A stretch of DNA of 64,000 nt, from NCBI GenBank assembly GCA_008477525.1, contig SPDT01000001.1, positions 4,588,001-4,652,000 of the forward strand, read 5' to 3'. The translations under genes and the position numbers were made by a program. Of this stretch, positions 31,150 through 42,171 are shown piece after piece (position 1 is the stretch's first letter; each line of letters starts with the position of its first letter). Source of the DNA: Hypomyces perniciosus. Its lineage: Eukaryota; Ascomycota; Sordariomycetes; Hypocreales; Hypocreaceae. The notes below the pieces were generated by a model. It was given only the letters and a program-made list of their open reading frames with translations. It had not been told where the DNA came from and did no database searches.

Positions 31150-31640
31150 ATAACTCAGGAGGCCAAAAGTGGACACTCGCATTATGTAGCCCCACTTTCG
31201 TCCACAAACTGACTACGCCTTGGGAGGCCCAAAGTCGACAAATGGACAAAGTACTCCGTACGGAGAGTACTTTTAGCGCAATTAGTCAGGAGACTAAGAG
31301 TCAGTAAATGAATATTGTCGCCAAGTGGACGAATGGACACGTTCAGCCATTCTCGTGCACAAATAGACAATTTTTTTTCTAGGCTTCCTACACGACGATT
31401 CATAAAGTCAAAAGTCAACCTATGGACAATGTGTACTGTATACTTTTAGCGCATGGAATAACTTCTAGTGATCAAAGTGGACAAAGAGATACTTTCAGTA
31501 GTAGACATCTAAAACCCCGCTATGGTCAATAAATGGACAAAACAAACTCTGTGCCTGGTCTAGACCTTCAGCAGAAGGACCCATAAGGCAAAAAGTCAAC
31601 AAATGGACGAATGTCCGCATTTAAGCCTTTGGCGCAAATG
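31150..31640. repeat. tract of degenerate repeated AAGTGGACA / AAATGGACAA motifs
   Basis: Within about 490 bp the motif AA(A)GTsGAC...AATGGACAA recurs at least seven times. At three places (near 31230, 31408 and 31590) it heads a longer unit of roughly 60 bp that ends in TTTTAGCGCA, or TTTGGCGCA in the last. Units are spaced by about 180 bp. A near-palindrome, AGTACTCCGTACGGAGAGTACT less one dinucleotide, lies at 31251-31272. It precedes the F-box gene at 31746 and could be an old satellite or a binding-site cluster. Confidence 0.6.
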
Positions 31641-31745
31641 ACTGTGGGGACATAGAGAAATGTCAGGCACATTACTGCCTGCTGCTGTAATATAAAAGCA
31701 ATCCCATACAAGCATTGCTTAGCTTTCATCTACAAATTTTCTGTG

Positions 31746-32516
31746 ATGGCTCCCTTAACCCTAGGTGAAGTTCCGCTCGAAATTTTTGCCAAAATTACAA
31801 GCTACCTTTTGCCTCTATCTCAGCTTTCGCTGCTCAAAGCAGATAGAAGCTTCAGGATACTAGATGAGCATGTACATGCATGGGGTTACATATTCAAATC
31901 CGACGCATGGCTTCAACAAGTCCTTGAGGTAAAGGGCTATGACGGCCAAGACCCAGTTCCTTGCCTTCTAGGAAAAGATCTCCCTAAAATATGTGTCAAG
32001 AAGACAAAGGGGACCTATTTATCATTGCTTATTCACGACTGGACAGGCGATTGCGCCTACATCAACAAAGCTTTTTTTAGTTCTTTACAACCTCACTCAT
32101 ATGATCGTGATAAATCTGAGATTTACTTGGAGGATTCCGGTATTACTTTACATATTCAAGATATTATAAGAACTGATGAGGGGTGGATACCAACTCCAGA
32201 TCCAGCGAAGCTTTTTCGTAGTGAGAGACACGGGGTATCAACTCATGTAACTTACTATGATTACCGATCTTCTGTCCAGAAGATTGGACCGGAATTGATC
32301 CGGGGGGTTGATGGTGTAACTTGGAAGAAAAAGAAAGCGATTCGCGAGATATGTTCAATCAAGCTCCGCTTCCGGAGCGGAAAGCCTATCATACGGATTC
32401 TTGAAAGCCCAACGAGGTCATCTAAGGTCGTTTACAAAGTAGACGAGGGGAGAAACATAGCTGGTTTCAGACTTGCCCGACCAAATGAGAGAGAAGGCTG
32501 GCCATCGAGAGTTTAA
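31746..32516 (+). CDS. F-box protein
   Basis: Single exon of 256 residues from ATG 31746. Residues 5-45 hold an F-box (LGEVPLEIFAKITSYLLPL, SQLSLLKADRSF), expected to bind Skp1. The C-terminal 200 residues are a mixed alpha/beta region without recognised repeats. The gene is intact and follows the repeated-motif tract. Substrate unknown; it is one of a large fungal F-box family. Confidence 0.75.
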   Translation: MAPLTLGEVPLEIFAKITSYLLPLSQLSLLKADRSFRILDEHVHAWGYIFKSDAWLQQVLEVKGYDGQDPVPCLLGKDLPKICVKKTKGTYLSLLIHDWTGDCAYINKAFFSSLQPHSYDRDKSEIYLEDSGITLHIQDIIRTDEGWIPTPDPAKLFRSERHGVSTHVTYYDYRSSVQKIGPELIRGVDGVTWKKKKAIREICSIKLRFRSGKPIIRILESPTRSSKVVYKVDEGRNIAGFRLARPNEREGWPSRV

Positions 32517-33312
32517 TCGATTGTTCTGAATAACGTAGATATCAAGGCAAAGTTTAAATACAGAATTCTTAGAACACTATGTAGAATATTTCACAACTAC
32601 CAAGTGCAGACACATGTTTCGCATCCTGCCATACCAAAACTCCTTGAGAGTTATTATTTCTCGCTCGTCTAGCTAACAAGCCTCATAATGGGCAAATGAA
32701 TGTCTACATAGGAACTACTTGGAGAGAGTAAGCGGGATGTATGTAGTGGATCTTAATTCATTCCCGTTAATTGATCCTGTTGGATGCCGACTTCGTCCAG
32801 ACCCAGATTCATTCCCACGCGTTCGTCGGCAGTCCGAGGTCGTTTGAGATTCTCTTGGACAGCCACGTTGGGGTTTGTACACATTTAACCTTTGGGAACC
32901 TTGTAGGTGTTACCCCGTACATGGGCGAAGTCACTTGAACGCGTCTCGTTTCTGCAGCCATAACGGCTGCACAGCCTTCTTTGACGCCCTGGCCCCCACT
33001 GAAAACAGTGTCGCCAACACACTTGTGAATGCCCACGCCATACCTCGAGGATTTAATTCATGGCGACCGTGAGGGCCGGGCGTTGGGCGGCTATGTTTGG
33101 AAATGGCAACACGGGGTAAATGGGCCTGCCGCTTCGCTTAACGAAAGTAGCAAGGACGCTTCTTTATTTAGACACACCTACCAGCAATGTAGGTACGGAG
33201 TATGGGAGGGGCTATCTAGCTCCCCCTGTCCGTTTATTAGGTAGCGTACTTCAAAAGCTTGCAATTCCCTGTTCCCGAAGTAAGGTGCTGACGAAGTCAT
33301 GGCAAGGCCACG
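32517..33312. other. intergenic, NLR upstream region
   Basis: About 800 bp. Overlapping ORFs on both strands show no family features. One TACGGAGTA motif is at 33194-33202. Confidence 0.3.
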
Positions 33313-36300
33313 ATGGGAGAAGCTATCTACGGGGATGATGGAGCAAGGAACGAGGGCGCCCAAGATGCTTCCTATTATGAGGATGACGATGTGGCAGGCT
33401 TTGGACGTGACGATGTGCCAAGCTTGGAATGCGAAGACGATCCAAAATTCGAGGAGGACGAGGAGGACAATGAAGACAATGAAGACAATGATGAAGCCAT
33501 CTACGAGGCCGTTACAGCTTGCCTCAGGCTCTTTTCCAGCGTCACGGGGCAAGCGGGCTCGTCATTTACTTCTGACAAGCCAGGGAAGTCCGCCGTCAAA
33601 CTCCCAATGGAGATCGCCGAGTTTATGGAAGACACGAAGAGAAGCTTCAACATCTGGATTGACTATACCGGTGCTTTGGCTGCTGATGTCAGTCGATCCC
33701 TGGATGCACGCCTCCAAGGGTACAAAGACATCAAAGGCATGGCTGTAGAGCTGCTCCAGATGCTAGCGAGGAACTTAGAATACTGTACGTCCCAAAGAAA
33801 GACGCTTTTAGCTATCTTGAGCAGTGACTTGTGTACTCACTACGATCAGTGGGTTCAAGCGACCCAAAAATCCTAAGGTCACCGCCACACGAAACGAGCG
33901 ATTCCATCCGGCATGCCGTTGAAGAGCTGCATTTCATAGCAAGCGTGATTCGCAAGTCGTCTGTTCGAAGCCAGAAATACAGCCTCTCCTCAGGGTTCGA
34001 GGGAGATGACACTTACTTTGAAAACTACACGTCTCTCATCATCAGGCACACATTTCCCCATGCTCGGCGGTCTCTCTGCAAGCAACTCGCCGCATCCGTT
34101 GCACTTCGCCGAAAACGTTTGCTTCGCAAGATTCAGCACGAAGAGAAACTGAAGACCAGACAGACGCCAAGTCAAGTCAATACCAATCAAGCACAGGCAG
34201 CCCCAGTCACCCAGTCGCAGCCATCTCGACCCCAGCCCCATTCATTGCCCACGCCTGCCCGTTCGCCACATGAAGTAGGGGGTCGTGTTGTTCCCACCGA
34301 GTCTGTCGACACGAGGAGCAGACTGAACGTCGAAATGGCTCGTTGCGACTTAAAGACTGGGCCAGCTCTGTCAACTATGAGTATGGGGTCTTCTGTGTGC
34401 CTATCTACGCGCAAGTATCCGTCCAAGCCTCATTTCCTGCCAGGAGCCACGGACTGCGCATGCCCATATTGCGCACAGCGGCTGCCCACCGCGAAACTGA
34501 ACAATATTCCTACATTTTGGGAGTAAGTACTCGCTTCTCATCGCCTCGTTCTCAGCACATATTCTTATAAGTCCACACTAGTGACCACTTGGACAAGGAT
34601 GTACAGCCCTACACCTGCCTTTCGGAAGAATGCAGGTCTCCGTTGCTTTTCTTCGTTCACATGAAACAATGGGTCGACCACATGAACTCTGTGCATTCAG
34701 AGCAGTGGACCAGGAGAATCCATATGAGCACCTGGTACTGCGATACCGACCACGAAGCCGCGCAGTTCAACGACCTTGAAAGCTTCATGGAGCATATGAA
34801 AGATCCAGCCAACCATCCCGGACGACCGCCGCCAAGCGTCCTGCAACTAGATACCCTTTCCAGGACCCGGCAAAAAATTCTCACCCGTGACGATGAGTAT
34901 TCGTGCCCGTTTTGTGATTGCATCCCAGACATGCTTAAGCCGGTCATCCCGACCGGTGAGCCGAAGGCAATCCTGCATCTGCTGCACAAGCATATTGCTA
35001 GCCATGTCAAGAATCTTGCCGTCTTGTCCGTCCCGGTACTGATCACCACCGAGACGCCCGAAAGTGTGTTAGACAAATCTGAAAACGAAGAGAAACGCCG
35101 CTAGCTGAAAAAAAGCGAGAAAGCATCCTACCCAAGCGGATATGATGAGGAGCTTCATGCCGTGCCACTCACTGAGGATGAGAATCCAGAAGAGTGGCCA
35201 CCTCTGGACGTACAAGAAACACAGATATCGCACTGGCGTGAGATTGGATTCATAGAATGGTACGAAAGAGAGCAATCTGGAGCCAAAATATCAGGGCCGG
35301 AAACAGATTTTGTCCTGCAAGATTTCGTCCGAGCTCGGGCCCAAGGCAGTAGCGGTGTGGGTCTGGTGTCTGGAGGGACGTCGAACCCAAATGATTACAC
35401 AGTCGGCTGGATCTGTGCTATTTCGACCGAATATGTTGCTGCCCAAGCTGTCCTCGACGAAAGGCACGAAGGGCCAGAGATGGTCTCCACGAACGATAAT
35501 AACGATTATACGTTAGGCAAAATTGGGAAGCACAACGTTGTTATCGCCGTCTTGCCCAGTGGAGAGTATGGCATATCCTCTGCAGCACGTGTGGCGGCAG
35601 ATATGTCTCACAGTTTCCCTAACGTTAGAATCGGATTGATGGTTGGTATTGGTGGAGGAGCGCCTAGTCGAAAGCATGATATTCGTTTGGGGGATGTGGT
35701 GGTTAGCTCTCCAAGAGGCGGCAACGGTGGCGTATTCCAGTACGACTTCGGCAAAACCATACAAGGGCAGAGCTTCCAAACAACAGGGTTCCTGAACCAA
35801 CCGCCACTAGTTCTACGTGCAGCTGCAGCTGGCCTTCAGGCGCAATATGAGGGCGAAGGAAATCAGCTTGAGGCGGCCATCGGTGCTATTCTCGATAAAA
35901 AGCCAAGGCTACGGAAGAAATATCGACGACCCAATCTAAGCAGCGACAGACTGTATCAAAGTAACGTCTGCCACCCTACAAACGAGGAATCGGATTGTGC
36001 GGTGACATGTGGGGATAATCCGTCAACCCTCATTTTACGACCCGAAAGGACGGAAGACGAGGATAATCCGACTATCCATTACGGCCTAATCGCTTCAGCA
36101 AGCCAGCTCATGAACGATGCTGTGCTTCGAGATAAGCTCGCAGCGGAAAAGGATGTTCAGTGCTTTGAGATGGAAGCGGCGGGATTAATGAACCACTTTC
36201 CGTGTCTAGTCATTCGCGGCATTTGCGACTATTCAGACTCGCACAAGAATAAGGAGTGGCAGGGGTATGCAGCAATGGTGGCAGCGGTATACACAAAGGA

Positions 36301-38132
36301 CCTTCTCAATCGAATCGCGCCAAATAGGGTTGAAGCTGAAAAGAAGATCGGCGATATTCTATCTGGTCAGTCCAAGGCTCTCCAAATCATACTATTAATA
36401 AGTATTAATTCTCCAGGAACAAGAAGAGTGAGAGACCTTTCTTCTCTGATAGCTGATTAAGCCGATGCTTAATAACGCGATTAACCTCCTGGCTGATAGC
36501 TTCTGACTCTTTCTCTCCTGGTATACGGATATTCGGAAAGGCATTTAACAGGCTGCGGAACTTGGACAAGATCTACTCATACGGGCGGCATGTCAGAAGG
36601 TACTTGAGCTTGCCATGGCCCAACTGGTCGCTGTAGAATTGGCTCTCTATATTCCGCATCAGGTCCGCAAACTCGGATTCGGCACATTCATCTAGGGCAT
36701 CAAGGACCATAATTACAGGTCCTGCCTGGGGATCATTGATAGCGTTTCGTAGAACCTTCCAGAGCGATTCTGTAGAGTTGATCAACCCTTGCCTATCCCT
36801 GCAGAATTCTGTCATGGCATATTCGATTAGATACGGCTTCTGGGAGAAGAGCTGTTGAAGCAGTGCGCAAAGCGCTTGCCGGACGGTGTTCTGGTCTTGG
36901 TCCTTGAAGAAGAAGTAGCAGATAGTTGCTGATCGTGGCAGGCCGTGGTCGACCAGGTATTTGGCCAATACTGACTTTCCACAGACAGGATCCGCTGATA
37001 CCAGCAGGGGGCCGGAGTCCTGTTTCAACCATGTGTGGAAGTGCTTGTGCTTGAGGAACCACATGCACGTGTCTTCAACCCTTTCTTCCACTCGGTCTTT
37101 ATACCACTCGTATGTGGCGTCCCTATTGCCAGTGGTGAGGCGAAACAGCTGGTGACACCCAAAATTAAAAGCCACCTCGAGAAAAGGCTACAAGAGACTC
37201 CCCATCGCACTTATCTCTGGATATACCTTATATTTGATTACTTGGAGAAAGAAAACTTTAAAAAGACAGTGCATGGGTTTGACTCCACTATTAAAAACCT
37301 TCCAAGCAGTATCAATGAGGCATACGAGCGGATTCTTGCCCGATCCAAGGAACACCCTATAGTTCGGAAGACTTTATGTATCATCTTAGCAGCTCGTCGA
37401 CCACTAAACCTCTCGGAAATGAATATTGCCTTAAATATAGACGATACATCACAGAGTATTCACGACCTCGACTTAGAGGATGAAGAGGACTTTAAGTCGC
37501 GTCTTAGATCTTGGTGTGGATTATTCATCTCAATCTATCATGGCAAGATTTATTTCCTTCATCAAACGGCTCGCGAATTTCTCCTTACAAATTTGGCATC
37601 GCCTATAACTGTCCCATCAAAGCTACGCTGGCATCACTCCATCACTACTCGCCACGCACACACTGTGCTTGCAGAGCTCTGCGTGCTCTATCTGAACTTT
37701 TTCGACTCCGACGTTAGCCTTCCAACAGGTACAGACAGGGAAAGCTGCCACTCTGTCAATAGCAACGCCTTTTTAGATTACTCGGCAAAAGCTTGGGGTG
37801 CTCACTGTCGCGAGGCTGATATTGTCGATGATGCTGCTATTGTACGCTCCGCTCTGAGAATATGTAATCCGGATTCAAAGAGCTATTCGGTATGGTTTGG
37901 GATCTATTGGAAGACTACAGGTTTAGATAATACTGAGAATTTTACGGATCTCATGGTAGCGTCGTATTATGGCCATCGTGCCGTCGTCAAGCTGCTGCTC
38001 GACAAGGGCGCCGACGTCGAGGCCAAGGATAACCGCTACGGTGGTACGCCGCTATGGTGGGCCGCCTCTGGGGGGCACGAGGCCGTCGTCAAGCTGCTCC
38101 AACAAAATTTCGATAACCATAAGTATAAGTAA
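33313..38132 (+). pseudogene. NOD-like receptor: zinc-finger / PNP_UDP / NACHT / ankyrin, broken
   Basis: Exons 33313-33784 and 33850-34522, then 34582 onward, join in frame. They give an acidic N-terminus, a helical region typical of fungal NLR-associated proteins, and Cys/His-rich zinc-finger-like blocks (TYCLSEEC-type and CPFCDC). In-frame TAG 35102-35104 interrupts the linker; the same frame resumes and holds a nucleoside phosphorylase-like (PNP_UDP) domain, about 35395-36320, with GIGGGAP and FEMEAAGL. The NACHT ATPase that should follow is on the opposite strand (36428-37159). From about 37160 the plus strand resumes exactly where the family should, with IKSHLEKRLQETPHRTYLW, a winged-helix-like part and one and a half ankyrin repeats ending at 38132. 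A LINE begins 130 bp later. Such NLRs act in non-self recognition and regulated cell death. This copy cannot make the full protein in its present arrangement. Confidence 0.88.
36428..37159 (-). pseudogene. inverted NACHT module of the NLR gene
   Basis: On the minus strand this block encodes the NACHT region in order: CHQLFRLTTGNRDATYEWYK, WFLKHKHFHTWL, a Walker A-like ADPVCGKS, ICYFFFKDQDQNTVRQALCA, Walker B MVLDALDEC, and LKYLLTCRPYE. An in-frame TAG follows at 36573-36575, then the frame continues with ILSKFRSLLNAFPNIRIPG to about KKGLS near 36428. Both ends abut plus-strand sequence that is its expected neighbour in the undisturbed gene. In Walker A the usual Gly of DPGCGKS is Val. It is therefore an inversion of about 730 bp, not a separate gene. 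Confidence 0.88.
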
Positions 38133-38267
38133 GGGAAGTGGGCACCTAGTCTTTAAAGTGTGTAAGCCTGAAGTTCTTCTCTTTCTATTATAACTTTGCG
38201 ACAGAGGGTTAAAGGGGACTGGATTAATTTATACCCCGTACGTTTTATTTATTATTATAACCTCTTG
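38133..38267. other. AT-rich spacer between NLR end and LINE
   Basis: Short spacer with the 3' limit of the ankyrin frame and the 5' truncation point of the LINE. No clear target-site duplication was found. Confidence 0.35.
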
Positions 38268-40095
38268 TCAGATGCACGGGAGTGGGCACAGTGGGCGCTC
38301 GACGAGACGCTGGAATGGGGAGCAGAGAACGCGGTGTCCTTCGACTACGCCAAGGCGGAATTGCTGCACTTTTACCACACAAGAGGCCAGGCACACGAAG
38401 AAGGTATCATGATGGAGGGAAAACCAGTCCAGCCCAAAGAGAACATCCGGTGGCTGGGGGTCTACCTCGACTCGAGGCTCTCCTTCAAGAAACATGTGGA
38501 GACGCTCGCGGGCAAAGCATACAAGGTCTCCAACTTCCTCAGGTCGCTCAACAAGACTCGGAAGGGCTCACCTCCCGAGGCTGTGGCACGAGCCGCGAAG
38601 GCCTGTGTCCTCCCCGTCGCCCTGTATGGGACGGAGGCGTGGTGGCCAGGACACGAACGACAGTCGCAAGCTGACCCTACCAAGCAGGTAAACACGGGAG
38701 TGTCCGGCCTAGTAGACAAAATAGACAAAGCCTTCAAGACTGCGGCAAGGGCAGTCCTCCCGGTTTGGAAGACCACGAGCGTTCCCGTCTTACACAGGGA
38801 GTCAGGGGTCCCCCCGGCCAGCGTCGCCCTAGCCCAGGCCCGACTCAGGTGCGCGGCGAGATTCGCGGGACTGGCTCGTGACCACCCGATCAGTCAACGC
38901 ATTGACAAGAAACTCCCTCCCCGACTACCACAAACCAGACTTCAGCGCACCGCCGCCCTGGTTGGCAGAACCATCAGACCCACCCTCTTCGCCAAAAAGT
39001 CCCCATACGTTCTCCCCGGTCCCGACCTAAGAGGCATGGGCAAACCAACTGCAGCAAGGAAACACCTGGAATTAGTCGATTCCCTCCCCCCCCCCACTCA
39101 GTCCTAGCCTACTCCGATGGGTCCCAAATCGGAGGGAGCACGGGCTGGGGAGCGGTCGCTTACCACAGAGCAAGAGCAACCACGGACACTGGACGCCTCA
39201 ACAACGCAGAGGTCTACGACGCGGAGGCACAGGCCGCCCTGAAGGCCATGGAGCTAGTGGCTAGACGCGTAGAGGAAGACCGCACAATTCAAACAGCCTT
39301 CCTCTTCCTGGACAACTCGTCGGTTGTCGACGGGTTGCTTGGCAAGTCCCCCCCGTCCATGCAAGGAGCGTACATACGCTTCCAGAAACTAGCACAGCGC
39401 ATCTCGCCCTGCAGGACCTTCGTCTCGTGGGTTCCAGGACACGAGGACATCATGGGCAACGAACAGGCCGACCGTTTGGCCAAACAAGGCGCGGCCCTCC
39501 CCGCCGCGCCACAGAACTGGGCTACGATCACACACATCAGAAGATGGACCAAAGAAGAAGTTGCGGAGGTAAGGGAGCGGGATTGGCTCGGCAAGACCCC
39601 GGAGGGCTACGAACGGTGGGGACTCGGGGCCCCAGCCTCCCCCCCGGAGCTCAAACTCCCACGCCCCATCCTCCACAGGCTCCTGGCGGAAAGATCGGGA
39701 CATGGGGACTTCCAGGAATACCACGAACGCTTCGGACACGACAGAGAGTCTGTCTGCAAGTGCGGCGAACCAAGGAGGCAAGGCCACTTCGCAGAATGCA
39801 GAATGGTCAGGCCCTTCCTTCCAGACATCCCCCCAGGAGAGACCCCCCTCTCTTACCTACTCGGACCTACAGGAAGCAAGGCCTTCCAGAAACTAGTGGA
39901 GGAAGCGGACCCTTATGGTCCTCCCCCGGCGGAAACAGATTGACACCACCCAGATTGACCCTTTTTCCTTTGTAAATTGAAACTCAGCGAACAGCGGCGC
40001 AAGCCGCCGGCTCCTGACGTCCTATTGCCCACAAGGGATTTGTGTAACTAGCTTACTTAGTGGACGTAAATAATAAAACAAACAAACAATTACCA
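38268..40095 (+). mobile_element. 5'-truncated non-LTR retrotransposon (LINE), RT end plus RNase H
   Basis: The open frame from about 38268 to 39107 is the end of a LINE reverse transcriptase ORF (DAREWAQWALDETLEWG, IRWLGVYLDSRLSFKKHV, then ALYGTEAWWPG). After a run of ten C at 39086-39095 the frame shifts by one into an RNase H domain with YSDGS, EAQAAL, FLDNSS and GNEQADRLAKQGA. A Cys-rich tail (CKCGEPRRQGHFAEC) follows, to 39943. The element ends in a short 3' UTR and an (ACAA)n tail at about 40076-40095. The small number of lesions suggests a fairly young insertion. It resembles fungal Tad/I-type LINEs with RNase H. Confidence 0.87.
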
Positions 40096-40127
40096 AATTG
40101 GGTTGGGATGGCAGCAGTGACAATACT

Positions 40128-40903
40128 TTATTTAGTTCCAATCATACAAGTCTTGGGCTTTGCCCTCCAGGTGAACTGACTATCAGTTATCTGAAAGATA
40201 GCTCTTGTGGTATCGCGAACAAGCCCAGCCATGACTACAGGCTTTGATCGAGCCCAAACCCCCGAAGGTAATCCTCCGCTAATGCCATAACTGCCCAGGC
40301 GAAATTTATTACTGTCTCCTTCGTGGTCCGAAGACACAGGCCGGCCCATGGCATAAGCACCGCGGCGGATAGACCCATTGCTTCCATATTGTCCTCAGGA
40401 TGTCCGACAGGTCCGGTTTAGTGACCGCCGGGTGGGTCTCGGGGTGGGTCATCATGCCGGCTATAATAGTCTGGAGTTCCAACTGCGCCGAGCCTGTTGC
40501 GAGGTCAGCGGACATACACAAACAAACTAGGACCCTTGCAATTTTTTCACCGCGAAATAATACGCAAGTATGATAAACATCCTGGTGAAGGCCATGGCAA
40601 TGACACTAGTGGGTTTGGTCGTGCTGCGGGCAGCTAATGAGCGGCAGAGCACTTGTCTCTTATATGTGCGTTGAGTACAACGAAGTCAAGACGCGGAATC
40701 GATAGCGGGGATAATTCGGTATGAATTCGGTCATGGGGGACTCCATCCTTCACGATACGCGGAATAGACACTCCAACGAGATTATGTACAGATATACATA
40801 ATATACAAAAGATTAAAAATATATAACCCCCCTCGCTAAATGGTCCATACGCCTCAATCACTTGTGTGACCGGCCCCGCCTCTATAGTCGCCCCTATCAC
40901 CAT
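40128..40903 (-). pseudogene. unidentified fungal gene with one TM, broken frames
   Basis: Three minus-strand frames lie in order. 40903-40634 has a hydrophobic helix (GGYIFLIFCILCISVHNLVG) and SIPRIVKDGVP. 40521-40309 is a helical piece. 40349-40128 has GSYGISGGLPSGVWARSKPVV. The last two join only by shifting frame near 40380-40390 (IWKQ to NGSIRRGAYAMGRP), with no room for an intron. I recognise the style of a conserved fungal hypothetical protein but cannot name it. It sits directly behind the LINE 3' end. It may be a pseudogene or contain unrecognised introns in its first half. Confidence 0.35.
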
Positions 40904-41613
40904 CTCCCGGTAGTCTTCGAATGCAGAACACGCAACTTGAGAGACCAGAAAAATTTGTGTTGATTGTCAATATATTGCCGGAATTTATATAGCAATGATT
41001 TGTTGTACATAATTGGTTAGATGCTTTTAGCGAACTATCTTCCTTTCCTGTGGTTTATGTAACAAGTCATGCTTTGTCTATAGTGTGTATGTACATGCAT
41101 ACCGAATATAGTGTTTGGCTTAGCTGTACAGTGATGCTCATCATCGGCTTCCTCTTTTTATGCTCTCTCTTTATTTATAGAGTAGGCGCACGGTCCAACA
41201 GTACCTCTGGATACTTGCAGATACTTCGTAGGGCAAGAAGTGGCCCAACAGTTGTTGCTTATAAAGCCATTTATGAAACTGAGCAGCGACGAAAGAAAGT
41301 ATTTAAGAGTACCGACGGGCACGTAGTAATACCCATAATCTACCGTGGGTTGGGACAGTGCCACTCTACACTGGTAGGTACATAACACGTGGCGCTCAGA
41401 TACAGCGACACCAAATGGTTTATATCACGTTAGTATGACTGCTTTAGACTGTATATCCGACTCTATATAAAATTCACAGATGCTTGACTACAAGTCGCGG
41501 CATTATTGTCCTAAATGATGTCCCAGTCCTACGAGTCCGCCACAATTAGGCAGCAGTCAAAAAACAGTGAGAACACCAGAGGTGGTAAATTCATCCTCGA
41601 ACAAAACTCATAG
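40904..41613. other. intergenic, nothing recognised
   Basis: About 700 bp. An ORF at 41050-41385 has one hydrophobic segment but no other support. Confidence 0.3.
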
Positions 41614-42171
41614 CAACATCAAATCACGTATTTTGAACGCAGGACGACGTATGATGTCCCAGATGCGTATAAGGCAATCGCCCGACTAGATAGAGGCAGG
41701 ATGTTTCCATCCATCAGCGCTGCCAGCGGATGGAGAACTGATTTCGCAGTAGAACGCATCATCGACAACTATCTCTGGACGTGTAGAGTCCGGGAACTTT
41801 GCGAGTTGATCCATTACCACCTGGAAGCGGACGAGTACGATAGGGCCGAGCCTCCTGGAACATTCTTGGCTTCTCATGCCGAGAAGAAGCTCATTGCGTA
41901 CTATATTGACCGGCATATGGTGCTGCCATATGCACTCATCCAAGACAGTGGGTTCGCAGGAAGAGAAGGATGGATCAGAGAACATGCTGCACTGCAAGAT
42001 CTTGCTGAGGTTCAACCAAAGGTCCCCGCAGTATAGGCTAGGATCTGTGTTAGCCGGGAGGTTTGTGGAGACTGTAAACACTTCATCAATCACATCGAGA
42101 GGAATCTAGGTGTATCCTTCCGGGTGTATCCTTCCGGGTCGAGGCGTGCTGAGAATGATCAGGTGCGCTAA
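41614..42171 (+). pseudogene. fungal cytidine-deaminase-fold protein, 5'-truncated, in-frame TAG
   Basis: The frame is open from 41614 (no ATG until 41701) to TAG 42034-42036, and continues after the stop to TAA 42169-42171. Blocks YDVPDAYKAIARL, GWRTDFAVERII and FLASHAEKKLIAYYI fit a deaminase domain family widespread in filamentous fungi. HAE supplies the zinc-binding His and catalytic Glu. The second zinc motif, VCGDC, lies nine residues after the stop, in the same frame, preceded by a strand-like ARICVS. The domain is thus complete but split by one stop. The N-terminal part of the parent protein is missing. Nucleic-acid or free-base deamination is inferred from the fold; the substrate is unknown. 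A 14-bp duplication (GTGTATCCTTCCGG) lies near the end. Confidence 0.7.

Noticed and set aside
33831..34570. Minus-strand ORFs over the NLR N-terminal exons
   Set aside because: The plus strand has phased introns and recognised NLR-associated sequence.
36573..37175. Minus-strand 200-residue ORF as an independent NACHT gene
   Set aside because: Both ends abut the expected parts of the plus-strand NLR, so it is an inverted module and not a separate gene.
38196..38267. 5' part of the LINE frame as LINE sequence
   Set aside because: The frame is open by chance into AT-rich flank; recognisable RT sequence begins near 38268.
41050..41385. 111-residue ORF with one hydrophobic segment
   Set aside because: No start context, motif or homologue; composition looks random.
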